This document shows positions 9,546-19,749 of a stretch of DNA of 64,000 nt, one piece after another; the stretch's first letter is position 1, and every line of letters starts with the position of its first letter. The DNA is taken from NCBI GenBank assembly GCA_030220185.1, contig JASPKZ010000423.1, positions 496,001 to 560,000 on the forward strand. Direction: 5' to 3'. The DNA is from Diploptera punctata. Taxonomy: Eukaryota > Arthropoda > Insecta > Blattodea > Blaberidae. A program made the position numbers and the translations under genes. The notes under the pieces were generated by a model. It saw only the letters and a program-made list of their open reading frames with translations, made no database searches and had not been told where the DNA came from.

Positions 9546-9978
9546 CGATATGTATGTATTACAGTTAAAAGTGGCATATATATTATCGCCTCACTATGAT
9601 GGTTTCCGTTTATATAAAAGCGGGTGCCGCGCGACGATGCATGACAATGATTAACATGAGGAATTATTAAAGAGGCTCGGTTTGTTTCCACGCAGCTGTT
9701 ATATATATTTAAATACAAAGATGCCGACTACCGCCACTATAATAATTCCGCATGTTAATCATTGTCATGCATCGTCGCGCGGCACTCGCTTTTATATAAA
9801 CGGACTACCATGACAGTGAGGCGATAATATATATGCCACTTTTAACTGTAATACATACATATCGTTCTGCCAGGAGCAAGTTTTTCATAGCAAACTCAGT
9901 ATTCTCCACTCTTTCCTTAACTCAGCTTTTCTTTGTATCCGCATACAATCCGTTTATTTTAATACTCTCTATCAATTA
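9433..9978. repeat. Large palindrome: two ~236-bp arms around a 72-bp spacer
   Basis: 9433-9668 and 9741-9978 are inverted copies with only scattered differences. Each arm contains the LINE-U tail, then the motif ATTATCGCCTCACTATGAT, then TTTATATAAAAGCGGGTGCC, up to GGAATTATT. The spacer 9669-9740 is single copy. The 185-bp element at 19291-19475 contains the same arm plus the reverse complement of the spacer's right part, and shows what the uninverted unit looked like. Confidence 0.9.
9582..9828. mobile_element. TIR element (MITE-like) at the core of the palindrome
   Basis: The ends read ATTATCGCCTCACTATGAT and the matching inverted GTGAGGCGATAAT. A TATA-like TTTATATAAAAGC lies inside each half. 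It is related to 19291-19475 but rearranged into a foldback. Confidence 0.65.
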
Positions 9979-9990
9979 CTATGGATGGAG

Positions 9991-9992
<2 letters not shown>

Positions 9993-10025
<33 letters not shown>
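9993..10025. repeat. (TA)n microsatellite
   Basis: An uninterrupted TA run beside a SINE-C end. Any ORF across it is spurious. Confidence 0.95.
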
Positions 10026-10027
<2 letters not shown>

Positions 10028-10321
10028 ATAGTAATTCTGCCAGAGGGCAGGTCTTTCACTGCAATCGTATAATTTTCATGCTAAGCTTTGCTGTTTTACT
10101 GGGGAATTATACGTATGGTAGCTTCAAGTTGCTTTCCACACCGATGAAGAATGATGATGGCCGGATGATTTTCGGGGACCGTAGGGCCCTAAGCTTCCTG
10201 AAATTTGTCTTAGAGGTGAGAAAAAACCCCGAAAAATCTCACCCAGGAGCTTGTCCCGGTCGGGAATCGAACCCGGGCCCGTAACAAGGCAGCACGCTAC
10301 CTCGAGACCACAGCGGTGGAC
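10026..10321 (-). mobile_element. SINE-C, full length
   Basis: On the minus strand the head is CCGCTGTGGTCTCGAGGTAG (A box) and GGGTTCGATTCCCGACC (B box). The body includes TTTTCTCACCTCTAAGAC and ends CTGCCCTCTGGCAGAATTAC-like. It is bounded by (TA)n on both sides. Further copies: 28476, 32878, 40140 and 58743. It is the commonest SINE here. Confidence 0.9.
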
Positions 10322-10322
10322 A

Positions 10323-10342
10323 ATATATATATATATATATAT
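10323..10342. repeat. (TA)n microsatellite
   Basis: A short TA run at the head side of SINE-C. Confidence 0.9.
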
Positions 10343-10899
10343 TTTTATACGCTTTGGTAGGCTACATCACAACGCTTCTCTGAAAAAAATAATCAAGGTA
10401 TATTTTGACATGAAATGGTTGGTAGTTTTCTTGTAAGATATATTAAATAATATATTATTTTTTAAGTATAAGCCAGGAATATAAACGGTTATACTCAACA
10501 TTAGTGGAACGTCCAGTTTTATTCGTATTGGAAATGTGTGGTAAGAATTTTCCATTTTAACAGAACTCAAAGCTTTCTGGTTTATCAACCGAGCATTTGT
10601 GGCGAGTGGTCAGTATTCCAGCTGTATATTAGGAATGTAGTGGTCAGTATTAGAGACTATTAATGGCAATGTTCTATACTCTGTATGTGATATGTTAAAC
10701 TTCTGGTCCAACCTAATAAACCATTGAATTATGTTTTAGGGATGTATTCCGGGGTACAAACCTGTGTTTTAACACAAGGAATTAGTGAAAAACATGTACC
10801 GAAATATAATCTCATTCTCTGGAATTCCAGCATTCATATTGATATTCTAACGAGTCTTTCAACCACAGATATGCATAAAAACTGTCATTCTGCGAGTTA
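10343..10899. other. Unassigned spacer
   Basis: No family recognised. AGTGGTCAGTATT occurs twice, about 30 bp apart (near 10605 and 10638). Confidence 0.4.
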
Positions 10900-11314
10900 T
10901 ATGGTGATTAATGCGAAAGTTGGGAACGAAAGAACTATAATGAATCGAAAAAAGACAATGGCAGTTTTCCTACTAGTACTGAAGGATCCGAAACATGGAC
11001 AGTGATAACACAATAATCTGCCAGAATACAAGCTGCTTGTGAAAGAAATTGCCCAGACCAATAACAGGATATCAAAGATCAGACAACAAACATAACATAG
11101 AAATAAGACAACTAAAATTAGAGGAAAGTAAAACACAAACAATAGTTGTGAAAATAACACTTGGCAAGGATTGACTGAGGAAATAGAATATACAAAAGGC
11201 AGAATACAACTAGTCACCACGAGGAAGAAGAAGTTTGGGAAGAGCAAAGAAACGATGGAACAAAGCAGCAATTTGGAGCCGGAAACAGGCTAGTAAATAA
11301 GCCTAAACCGTAAC

Positions 11315-11347
<33 letters not shown>
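10900..11347 (+). pseudogene. LINE-T 3' fragment with (AAT)n/(GAA)n tail
   Basis: Degenerate. The last part reads GRAKKRWNKAAIWS then NRL.NKPKP, as in the other LINE-T 3' end at 17640-17700 (GAAACAGGCTA, AAACCGT). The copy ends in an AAT run at 11316-11347. Confidence 0.6.
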
Positions 11348-11466
11348 GAAGAAGAAGAAGAAGAAGCGAAAGTCGAGCTCTTACTGCAAGGAAGGAGTCC
11401 ATCATGATGGCTCAAGTGTTAGTATTCTGCTTCCTTACAACGGGCTCCGGTTTGAAACCCGGAGGG

Positions 11467-11532
<66 letters not shown>
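11467..11532. repeat. (TTA)n microsatellite
   Basis: An uninterrupted trinucleotide run. The poly-Ile ORF across it is an artefact. Confidence 0.95.
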
Positions 11533-11659
11533 GAATCTGCAATAATGCGGACCCGATTACACCTTCCGGTATCCTACGGTTACAGTTACAATGCAATTAA
11601 TTGCTATTTATATCAATTAAATCAGTTATGCCAAGAATATAATTTTAAAATGTAAAAAA

Positions 11660-12060
11660 AATTGAATTTTAGGGAAATGAACATATAACATCAAAAATCA
11701 TAATAGGAAACAAACCTCTGGAACAACTAGCACATTTTAAATATTTGAGTTGTAATTTTACTGCGACACAAAAACTGAAAGAGATATAAATTTGAAACTG
11801 CTGAAATTTCAAATGATACGCGCAACTATACGTAAAACATTAAATAACAAAGGAAGAAGAGATAGTAGATTGAAGTTTTATAAAACATTGACAGTTCCTG
11901 CATTATTTTATGGGAGTGAAACTTGACCAAAAATTTACAATGTATAATACAAAGCGTAGAAATGACCTTCGTTAGAAGAACCAAAAGACTGCACAAGATT
12001 GGATCGGATGAAGAATGAAGATATAAGAACAGAGTTGAATATATATCCACTGAATAATAA
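11660..12060 (+). pseudogene. LINE-T type fragment, heavily decayed
   Basis: Recognisable as equivalents of the region around K..KLYK.L.VP.LLYGSE (TTTATAAAACATTGACAGTT near 11876, TATGGGAGTGAAACTTG) and VRRTK.LHKIGSDEE, comparable with KGCTRADRIRNE at 14185. Many frameshifts are present. It ends where the PLE repeat begins. Confidence 0.6.
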
Positions 12061-12061
12061 A

Positions 12062-12207
12062 GGATTGTCTCGAGACCTTGAGGATGCCAGACGCAGTCTC
12101 TGGCGAAACGTCGGGGAACTTCAAGCCTCGAGACCACGGCCTACAGCCCGGAAATCTTCTTCAAGATCATCATAGCAACTCCGGCTGTGATAGCGTAAGT
12201 CAATACA
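12062..12207 (+). mobile_element. Solo Penelope terminal repeat (pLTR)
   Basis: From GGGGAACTT at 12113 to AAGTCAATAC it is about 95% identical to 6406-6499. Upstream it adds the ribozyme-like core. No RT or endonuclease ORF is attached. Confidence 0.75.
12067..12134 (+). ncRNA. Hammerhead-like fold inside the solo PLE terminal repeat
   Basis: 5' core TTGAGGA (12078-12084), an extra T, helix II GCCAGA/TCTGGC (12086-12091 with 12099-12104), then GAAAC-GTC (12105-12112), with cleavage expected after C12112. Helix I has CC/GG next to the core and a distal 8-bp GTCTCGAG/CTCGAGAC (12067-12074 with 12127-12134). Deviations: U for C3 and the extra U before helix II. G8 is retained. The very short helix III fits the minimal hammerheads described for PLEs. 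Confidence 0.55.
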
Positions 12208-12301
12208 ATATTTCACTGTATTTATGTCTTTCTCTTTTAGCGAATTCCGAAGAAATTATGGTATTGAGCTGTACTCATGAACATATATTTTTAAAATTTT
12301 T

Positions 12302-12600
12302 AGAGCCTCATGGGTAAGTGGTCAACATTACTGACTACTGTTCATGAAGTCCCGGGTTCGATTCCCGGTCAAACCATAGGAATTTTTCTTTAAAGTTATT
12401 ATTCCTGTGGTTGCCCATGGTCTGTAATTTAGGTTAAGTTTAGGATTAAGGATTCTCCTGGCGCACTACTATCATCATCACCCATTATCATCAGGGCAGT
12501 GTAACTCCGCCTTCTAGGCGCCCGAACTTCAGAAGTGAGTTACAATTACGCCAATACCAGGAGAGAACACCAGAAATGTCGATATTAGAACCGAGGGCAT
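12302..12600 (+). mobile_element. SINE-D
   Basis: A tRNA-like head (CTCATGGGTAAGTGGTCAAC) and a B box GGGTTCGATTCCCGGTC. The body has TATTCCTGTGGTTGCCCATG and GTAACTCCGCCTTCTAGGCG, colinear with 21172-21462. Confidence 0.85.
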
Positions 12601-12619
12601 CGAATAAAAAAAAGGTCAC

Positions 12620-13254
12620 CGATTTTATCTAATAGTCATAAGTAATGCCACAAGTGATTTCCAATTTATCTAGAGAATTTGGAAATCAAGAGTGACATTT
12701 ATTAGGAGTATTTAACGAATAAAATTAAGCTGTTTACTCACAAATCATTATTTAAATATAGTTATTTTAAAATATTTATATATTTAATGTAAACGGCGAT
12801 GTTGAAAACAAATGAGAAACGATTGGTACGCTTCATTTGCTTATTTTGTTCATCACTGCAAGCAGATCACATTATTTATTGCCAAAGGAACGCAATATTG
12901 TAAGAATGCACTCTAGTGAAGAAAAAATGAAACACATCAAAACGATTGGTACGCTTCATTTGCTTATTTTGTTCATCACTGCAAGCAGATCACATTATTT
13001 ATTGCCAAAGGAACGCAATATTGTAAGAATGCACTCTAGTGAAGAAAAAATGAAACACATCAAACTGTATATTAATTCATATCTGATGTCCTATGATGTA
13101 AATATGACAATTATATTTTTCTGGAACGTTATTATCTGGGAAAAAATACATTTAAGAAAGTGCAAACAGTGGTTTCTGTTTTTTTTGTGGTATAATCAAT
13201 TGCTACAAATGTTTTTATATTAACTCCCGCATGCGCCATGTGTTGACATTCATG

Positions 13255-13297
<43 letters not shown>

Positions 13298-13520
13298 CTG
13301 ATGGTCGTATTTCTTAGATGGTCAGTCACTGCAAAATAATGCTATGACCTATTCAGAATGTTAAAAAGGAGGTGCTTTCTTTATTATGATAAAGTTTAGA
13401 TGGTAAATTCTAGGCGAAACACGACTGTGATTGGTTATAAATAAAACATAATTGAAATGTGATTGGTCATTGACTCCCATTTGGGGCATGAGTTAAATAG
13501 TCACCGAAAATGTATTTATT
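12620..13520 (+). repeat. Dispersed repeat R with a 123-bp tandem duplication
   Basis: It matches 42860-43510 in reverse orientation: the hairpin GATTTCCAAT..ATTTGGAAATC near one end, CATCGCCGTTTA/TAAACGGCGATG in the middle, and GACTATTTAACTCATGCC at the other end. Inside, a 123-bp unit occurs twice in tandem (12821-12943 and 12944-13066). Because 123 is divisible by 3, it yields an apparent repetitive ORF, which I do not believe is a gene. Confidence 0.75.
13258..13293. repeat. (TA)n microsatellite
   Basis: A TA run within repeat R that is absent from the 43-kb copy. Confidence 0.95.
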
Positions 13521-13639
13521 AAAATTTATGTATGTATACACACATACACACAATTTTGTGTGTTCGTCTATTACGAATCTGGTAGCCGCAATTCTTGTTT
13601 CATCGAAATCAAACTTGGCACATAACATTTAATTAATTA

Positions 13640-14440
13640 GAAAAAATAGGTGAGGGGTTGCTGATCCCCCATCGGGCGCCTCCCCAGGTGGTGGATATGG
13701 GAATGCCTCCTAAATATAGGTGGTACCGGGGAAATGAAATACCCGGGGTGAACCAAAATCAGCATAGCGTCTGTTCCAGATTGGACGGCTATAATGGGAG
13801 GTAGAGCTCAGAGCCGAAGAGAAGACAATCTACCTAAGGGGAAGCACCCTAAAAAGAAAGCTGAAGCAAGTTGGGAGGCTGTAAGGTGGCAATCCCACCG
13901 CCCAACTATATCTGCGCAGCCCTTGTAAGGCGGCCAGATGAATCTTTTATTACTAAAAAGCGAAGGAGAAAGCCGGGCGGAAACACTGATGATGGACCAG
14001 GCAAGAAAAGGATTCAGGCTATTTGTGGAACCATAAAAAGAACCTTAGGTCGGAAAACAAGGAAAGATACGAAACTTAAATTATATAAAACAATGGCTGT
14101 TCCTTTGTTGTTGTATGGAAGTGAAAATTGGATAATGAAATCAAGGGATACAAGCAGGATACAGTTTTTACGTAATGTGAAAGGATGCACAAGAGCGGAT
14201 AGAATAAGGAATGAAACTATACGAGAAGAATTAAATATATATAAAATTGAAGATAAAATCAGCGAAAATAATAAGAAATGGACAGAACACTTAATGGGAA
14301 TGAACAACGAAAGAATACCAAAAAAACCTTCCTGTATAATCCAGAGGAACAAGAGATGTTGGCCGAACACGTAGAAGATGGACTCCACTTTTAACTTCGC
14401 CGGAACAGGCTGCATAGCCTAAACCTTGTAGTAGAAGAAG
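13640..14440 (+). pseudogene. LINE-T copy: 5' leader joined to RT C-terminus
   Basis: 13640-13915 is GC-rich, unlike its surroundings (GATCCCCCATCGGGCGCC, GGTGGTACCGGGGAAATG), and looks like a LINE leader. From 13945 a frame reads TIKRTLGRKTRKDTKLKLYK, then VPLLLYGSENWIMKS, KGCTRADRIRNETI and REELNIYKIEDKI, up to about 14370. This is the LINE-T C-terminal region, among its best-preserved copies here. The RT palm is missing between leader and C-terminus, so there is an internal deletion or a chance junction. The 3' end is AAACCTTGTAGTAGAAGAAG. Confidence 0.7.
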
Positions 14441-14869
14441 GAGAAGCGGTACAGTTCATTAGCCATAAAATCGGACCACTAGGCGAAAGAGTTTGCCTGA
14501 CACAAGCATTTCTAAACCGCTCTAGCGGTCGCAATGTTCAAAATTTCACAACGAAACTTAGTATATGTTATTAAAATACGCCGCGGAATATAGTCTGAGA
14601 AAATCAACAATATTCTTCTATTAGAAGTCGGGATCTACCATAAACCCGAAATTAAAAATGCACTTTAGCAACCGCATATTTGGTTCATCGCAATGTATAC
14701 TATACAATTTAATTAATCTATAAATTGGCAAGATGCATCCTTTTAGATGTATTGGTTTAATAATGTATTTAATATTTTTAATATTAATGCAAAAGTAAAT
14801 TGGTAGATATTATTTTAATTTGTGCTAAATTATACAACAATATACAAATATGTAGGGGCCTAATAACTT
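14441..14869. other. Unassigned spacer
   Basis: Mostly AT-rich, with a small hairpin ACCGCTCTAGCGGT at 14516-14529. No feature recognised. Confidence 0.45.
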
Positions 14870-15288
14870 ACTGTTATTCATTACTCATTTCCATCCTACA
14901 AAATTAAAACAAATACTTGTACAAACTCTTAAAATGCTACACTTCGACTACTGCGACGTATTACTGACTAATCTGACAACTGGTCTGACAGACTACAGCG
15001 TGCTCATAATGCGTGCATTCGATTTATATTCTATCTCCGTCGTTATGACTACGTGTCTCCTTCATTTCAGGCCTTATCATGGCTACGTCTAAATGACAGA
15101 AGAACTTTACATTCACATACGTTACTATTCCAAATTCTGCACACACATTTACTAAGTTATTTAACAACACGTTTTCACTTTATCGGCTCATCACAATTTA
15201 GGAACAAGATCACAATACTCTTCTTTACTTTTGATACCACTGCACAGGACATGTCTATACTTTGAATCTTACACAATATCTATGACTA
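14870..15288 (+). pseudogene. LINE-X, part 1 (5' of the Tc1 insertion)
   Basis: In broken frames it encodes HFDYCDVLLTNLTTGLTDRL, RAHNACIRFIFYLRRYDYVS, then FQALSWLRLNDRRTLHSHTL. This is the conserved post-RT region of a CR1/Jockey-like LINE. The reading is cut at TA 15287-15288 by the Tc1 element and continues at 16987. Confidence 0.8.
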
Positions 15289-16984
15289 CAGTGGAGGAAA
15301 TTGGTATAAAGACACAACATTTTAGTAGTAAAACAACCTCAAATATTTATGCAAATACCGTATATGTGTCATAGATTACATATAATTATCTAGGACATAA
15401 TTTCATACAGGTCTCCACATTTTGTATTTATTATATACGTAAATATTACGTAAAAAAAACTAAGAAAACACTGTCCTAGGGGTGGAAATCAGTATAAAGC
15501 CAGGTCAACTTCTGGCTCTTACACAGACATCAATATAAACAAAACACTGCAGTTACATGGAGAAGACGTGTCTGTGAGCATCGTTCATCAGTTACAACTC
15601 AGTAGTGCGTACAATGCCGCGTGTAAAGCCTCTATCAAATGAAGAGAAAGCAAGAGTTAGTGCCTTCAAGTAGATAGGCCTTTCCAATCGACAAATAGCT
15701 ACGAAATTGGGACGTTCAAGATGTGTAATTGACATTTTTGTCAAACTGGGCTCACAATATAGAAACAACGGGAAGAATGGACAGACAAGAAAATTGTCTG
15801 AGTGCACTAAACATGTCATTTTGCGTAAAGCAAAAGGTAAGAGTATGTTTTCTTCTCAAATCCAGGCTGATTTGAAGTTGTCATTAACAGCCAGATGAGT
15901 AAGACAAATTCTGTCAGAAGAGAAGAACCTAAAATTAAAAAAAAAAAGTCTTAGTAAACTACCTCTGAACAATGCACATAAGAAAGCTAGAATGACTTTT
16001 GCTGAAGAACACATGTCCTGGACCTCAGAATGGAATAAAGTAATATTCAGTGACAAGAAGAAGTTTAATCTGGATGGGCCTGATGGCTTTCAGTATTACT
16101 GGCACAACCTCCGTACTGAAGAGCAAGTTAGAATGAGTAGAAACTTTGATGGTGGAGGCGTTATGATTTCAGCAGTATTCCGCTTTAAAGGAAGATCAAA
16201 ACTGGCATGGATACACACCAAGATGAATTCTGGGTCCTACACTGAAGAGCTTCTGGAGTCCGAATTGATATGAATGTATGAGGAATTTGGCAAATATCTA
16301 ATTTTTCAACAAGATAATACTTCCATTCACGTGTCTGCTAAATCAAAGGAGTGGTTCAGGAAGAAATATATACCTCTTTTGATGTGGCCAGCCAGAAGTC
16401 CTGATTTAAACCCAATTGAGAACTTATGGGGGATCCTGGCAAGGCGTGTGTATCGCAATGGACGGCAGTTTGGGACAATGACTGAGCTGAAAAATGGTAT
16501 TCGGGAAGAGTGGGCTTCAATCTCATTGGAAGAAATGAATGCCCTCATGAAGTCAATGCCAAAGAGAATCTTCCAAGTAATTAAGAACAATGGAGGTTCA
16601 ACTAAATTTTAGAACTTTGTTGTAAACTTTGTACTCAGTCTTTTTGGTTTAATCTGTGAAATACACAAAGTGCCTTTATACTAATTTCCACCCATATGTG
16701 AGAGTGGTTTCAGTTTTCATGTACTTTTTTGGACGAAATGGATAATTAATTTTGACATTATTTGTTATGTGTTTTATACTCAATCACTCCCTAAGTAAGA
16801 TAGAAAAAATGCCAAACAAAGAGTAAAATAAACTTGTGTTCACACTTCTAACAATTTTGACATTATTTGTATGTGTTTTATACTCAATCAGTTCCTAATT
16901 AAGATAGAAAAAATGCCAAAGAAAGAGTAAATAAACTTGTGTTCACACTTCTAACAAGTGCCTTTATACAAATTTCCTCCACTG
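15289..16984 (+). mobile_element. Full-length Tc1-type DNA transposon with IR/DR ends
   Basis: The 27-bp outer TIRs start CAGTGGAGGAAATT (15289-15315) and end AATTTCCTCCACTG (16958-16984), differing at two positions. TA flanks both ends (15287-15288, 16985-16986). Inner copies of the same motif lie at 15481-15502 (GGTGGAAATCAGTATAAAG) and 16670-16693 (inverted). Each end therefore carries two direct repeats, the IR/DR layout known from some Tc1 elements, where the sites bind transposase. The right end has a ~105-bp tandem duplication (16750-16854, 16855-16956). Confidence 0.95.
15614..16612 (+). pseudogene. Tc1-like DD34E transposase with three nonsense codons
   Basis: One uninterrupted frame of 332 codons plus stop. 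ATG at 15614 opens MPRVKPLSNEEKARV, a Tc1 N-terminus with HTH-like GLSNRQIATKLGRS. The catalytic residues are all present: D in VIFSDKKKFNLDG, D in LIFQQDNTSIHVS, and E in ARSPDLNPIENLWG, with exactly 34 residues between the last two (DD34E). In-frame stops are TAG at 15671, TGA at 15896 and TGA at 16271. There is no frameshift, so inactivation looks recent. The length is normal for Tc1 (about 340). Confidence 0.93.
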
Positions 16985-16986
16985 TA

Positions 16987-17350
16987 GAGCATGGAACTCA
17001 CTTCCCAGTCATATCAGGGATTGTCAATCGCTATCATTATTTAAATCCAAATTAACTGATACCTTTAACGCAATGAAAACATTAACTGCATAACAACTAT
17101 ATTGAGCATTCTACAAATAATCATCTAGGAAGCTACTTACTTTATTTTATACCATTTTAATTGTATTATATTCTATGTTTTTGTTAGTATTAGCTAGTAT
17201 TAAATCACATCATCATTGTATTTTCTTTAGTCTGTATTTTAATAATATCTTTGTAATAAGTATGTAATTGTTGTATAATTCTACTATTCGCTGGTTGAGT
17301 GGAAGAGAAGGCCTTATGTCCTTAACTCTGCCATCTAAAATACAGCATTA
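16987..17350 (+). pseudogene. LINE-X, part 2 (3' end)
   Basis: Resumes with AWNSLPSHIRDCQSLSLFKS and KLTD, the usual end of this LINE class. It then has an untranslated tail ending TGGAAGAGAAGGCCTTATGT and a (TTA)n run. The same terminus, inverted, is at 4700-4740 and 35060-35110. Confidence 0.8.
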
Positions 17351-17353
17351 GCA

Positions 17354-17354
<1 letters not shown>

Positions 17355-17426
<72 letters not shown>

Positions 17427-17427
17427 T
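17355..17427. repeat. (TTA)n microsatellite, LINE-X tail
   Basis: It follows the LINE-X terminus directly and probably grew from the LINE's own 3' repeat. Confidence 0.9.
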
Positions 17428-18180
17428 GTTTTCACTGCGGTCCGCACTTTTAAATAAGATGGCTCAGAAACTGTGTTTCTACAATTTAACAAAATAATTA
17501 AATAATAATTGCTGAAGAGGCGACCCTCCTTGTGGGGATAAAACACAAGGAAGCAAGTCCAAAGGACTAACCCTGCAGAACGTTAATACCGTAATTAGGG
17601 GACATTTAAAAATACTTACAAGCTCCAAAGAGATAGTCGGACTGTTTACACAGCAATTTAGAGCCGAAACAGGCTAACAAAAAGTATAAACCGTGAGATG
17701 AAGAATAAGAAGAAATAAATATTCCGTAAACCCAGCAAGGTAGGATCATAAATTCGTTTTGATGAAGAATTCGCTTAGTTTACGCAGTTCCTGGACGACA
17801 GATTTTTTATTACTTTTTACTGACTTAAATTATTTAAGACTCTTCGAAACATGCGAGTCGGCTTGGCGCCACCCTGTATTAAAAATGGTAATAACGAATG
17901 GTTTGCTAGGGAAGCTGAGAAAGAAAGTAATTGGAAGAGTGGAAGAAGAAATTAATGTAATGAACAGATCAAAAGAATGCTGAGGACTAGGTGGTGAATT
18001 TTCTCGCAACGTAGAGGAAGTGCCTTGGGCATGAAGGGAATATTTCCAGCAGTGCGTCTCGCTAAAGCGATTTTACTCACTGTGCGAGCAAATTGAGAAA
18101 ACAATACTAGGCTTTCGGTTGGAATATTTTCCCCATTGTCAATAAGAGCTACATTCACAAAAGACTATTTCACAACATTT
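17428..18180. other. Mixed repeat debris
   Basis: 17428-17460 starts TTTTCACTGCGGTCCGC, also seen at 38612 and in weaker form at 24375. 17637-17720 is a LINE-T 3' end. 17720-17860 matches a SINE-G-like flank (GAATTCGCTTAGTTTACGCA; compare 24620-24660). No gene is evident. Confidence 0.45.
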
Positions 18181-19290
18181 TTTTTCAAATTTAAATTTCA
18201 TTTTTTTGCACGATAGTGCATTGTGTCGTACTTACAGGAATGTCGGCTAAGATTGAAAGTTCAATATCCTAAATTTCAGGGTTGCCAACCTATAAATAAC
18301 TAAATAACTATACTGTAATATTATAGGGAAGTTTGGGTAATGTAAACCCTTGTGTTTGAGTGGACTCTGTTAATATCTTCTTTAATTACTTCTTCACCTC
18401 ATCATGTTTGATGGTTTCTTCTATTCTTAGTGCGAAGAAGGGTTTATTTGTGATATTTATGAAAATGACCACTTTAAAAGTTTTTCAAGCTAAGAATTAA
18501 TTCTTAATTTCTGCTATTGAATATTACAAATGTGGGGAAAAAAAACTCCTAAATATAGGCTTATTATTATGTAGATGCTGTTTTAATATACTGACGGGTT
18601 TGGTTTCATATTATGTGACATGATGGCTGTATAAAATAATTAAACATAACAAAGAAATATGGTTAATGTGGACCCTCCACGAGGACCTGGGTCCACTTTA
18701 CAAGAATACATATATTTTATCATCTAAAACATTCACTTAATTAACTTTATTTAATATCCTCGTAATTTTACTAAACCCAAAGACCGTCGCTTTCTGCAGT
18801 TGAATAACGTGTGAATGTTATAATTAACAACAATTTTTCAAAATTAATAGTATCAAACATTAAATAAGTATCAACGCTTTTTAACTATGATGTCATATCT
18901 ATTTTCAGATTAAACTGCGCTGTCTGTATAAATTAATAGAGTAAATAAACATAAAAATAGACTAAGCTAAGGTGAACTCTTGGGTCCACTTTATTTGAAT
19001 ATGGAGGTTAAAGTGGACTTTTCTTGTAAGTAAAAAAGTTTAAAATTATGAAGATGTTTCCATATTTTAATAAAATAACAATGTTATTTCAGAGTTACAA
19101 CACTAATGATAATCGCTGTAATTAAAATTCAAATCCCTTAATTGAAAGAGGGAATACAACAAATTCAAAATAGTGGTTCAAATTACCCGAAGTTCCTCTA
19201 CAAATTACCTATCTAGGGCGGGAAGAAAAACTGCTGCCCTTTATGTGTACTAGGCACAATGTATATACAAAAATGTATCCAAAAGGTAGT
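18181..19290. other. Unassigned AT-rich region with recurring GGGTCCACTTTA motifs
   Basis: No ORF. Motifs GGGTCCACTTTA (18707, 18990) and their relatives TTAATGTGGACCC and TTAAAGTGGAC recur between 18336 and 19025. Confidence 0.4.
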
Positions 19291-19475
19291 ATTATCGCCT
19301 CACTACGATTGTTGTCCGTTTATATAAAAGCGGGTGCCGCGCGACAATGCTTGACAATGATTAACATGCGGAATTATTATGATGGCGGTAGTCGGCATCT
19401 TTGTATTTAAGTATATATAAGAGCTAAGGAAAAACAAAGGGAGCCACTGGACAACCATCATCGTGAGGCTATAAT
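19291..19475 (+). mobile_element. 185-bp TIR element (MITE-like)
   Basis: The ends ATTATCGCCTCACTACGATT (19291) and the inverse CATCGTGAGGCTATAAT (to 19475) are 27-bp imperfect TIRs. It holds TTTATATAAAAGCGGGTGCC and ATGGCGGTAGTCGGCATC, both shared with the palindrome at 9.6 kb. It has no coding capacity, and no clear TSD was seen. Confidence 0.75.
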
Positions 19476-19749
19476 ATTAATATACATTATACGGAACAAA
19501 TCACTGCATTATAAGTCAACTGAACTTTGTTTGAAACAATATTGAAAGTAGTGTAACAGAATCTGCAATATTGATACCTTCTTTTAAATTTTGTCTTCGG
19601 CTTCCATGGCCTTCATGTAATTATTGGAACTACTTTTTTATTAACATGTTTACTTCGGCATTGAATATTCTGACCACAAACTTGCTGCAGAATTTTATGT
19701 TTCGCTCCTAAGCACGAAATAATGAACCATACTTCTTTCACTTACATTA

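Noticed and set aside
11404..11655. Poly-Ile, poly-Asn, poly-Leu and Tyr-Ile ORFs here and at other microsatellites
   Set aside because: Translations of (TTA)n, (AAT)n or (TA)n runs.
12837..13223. 128-codon ORF with a repeated 41-residue unit
   Set aside because: It is explained by an exact 123-bp tandem duplication in a non-coding dispersed repeat; the second copy of the repeat has no such ORF.
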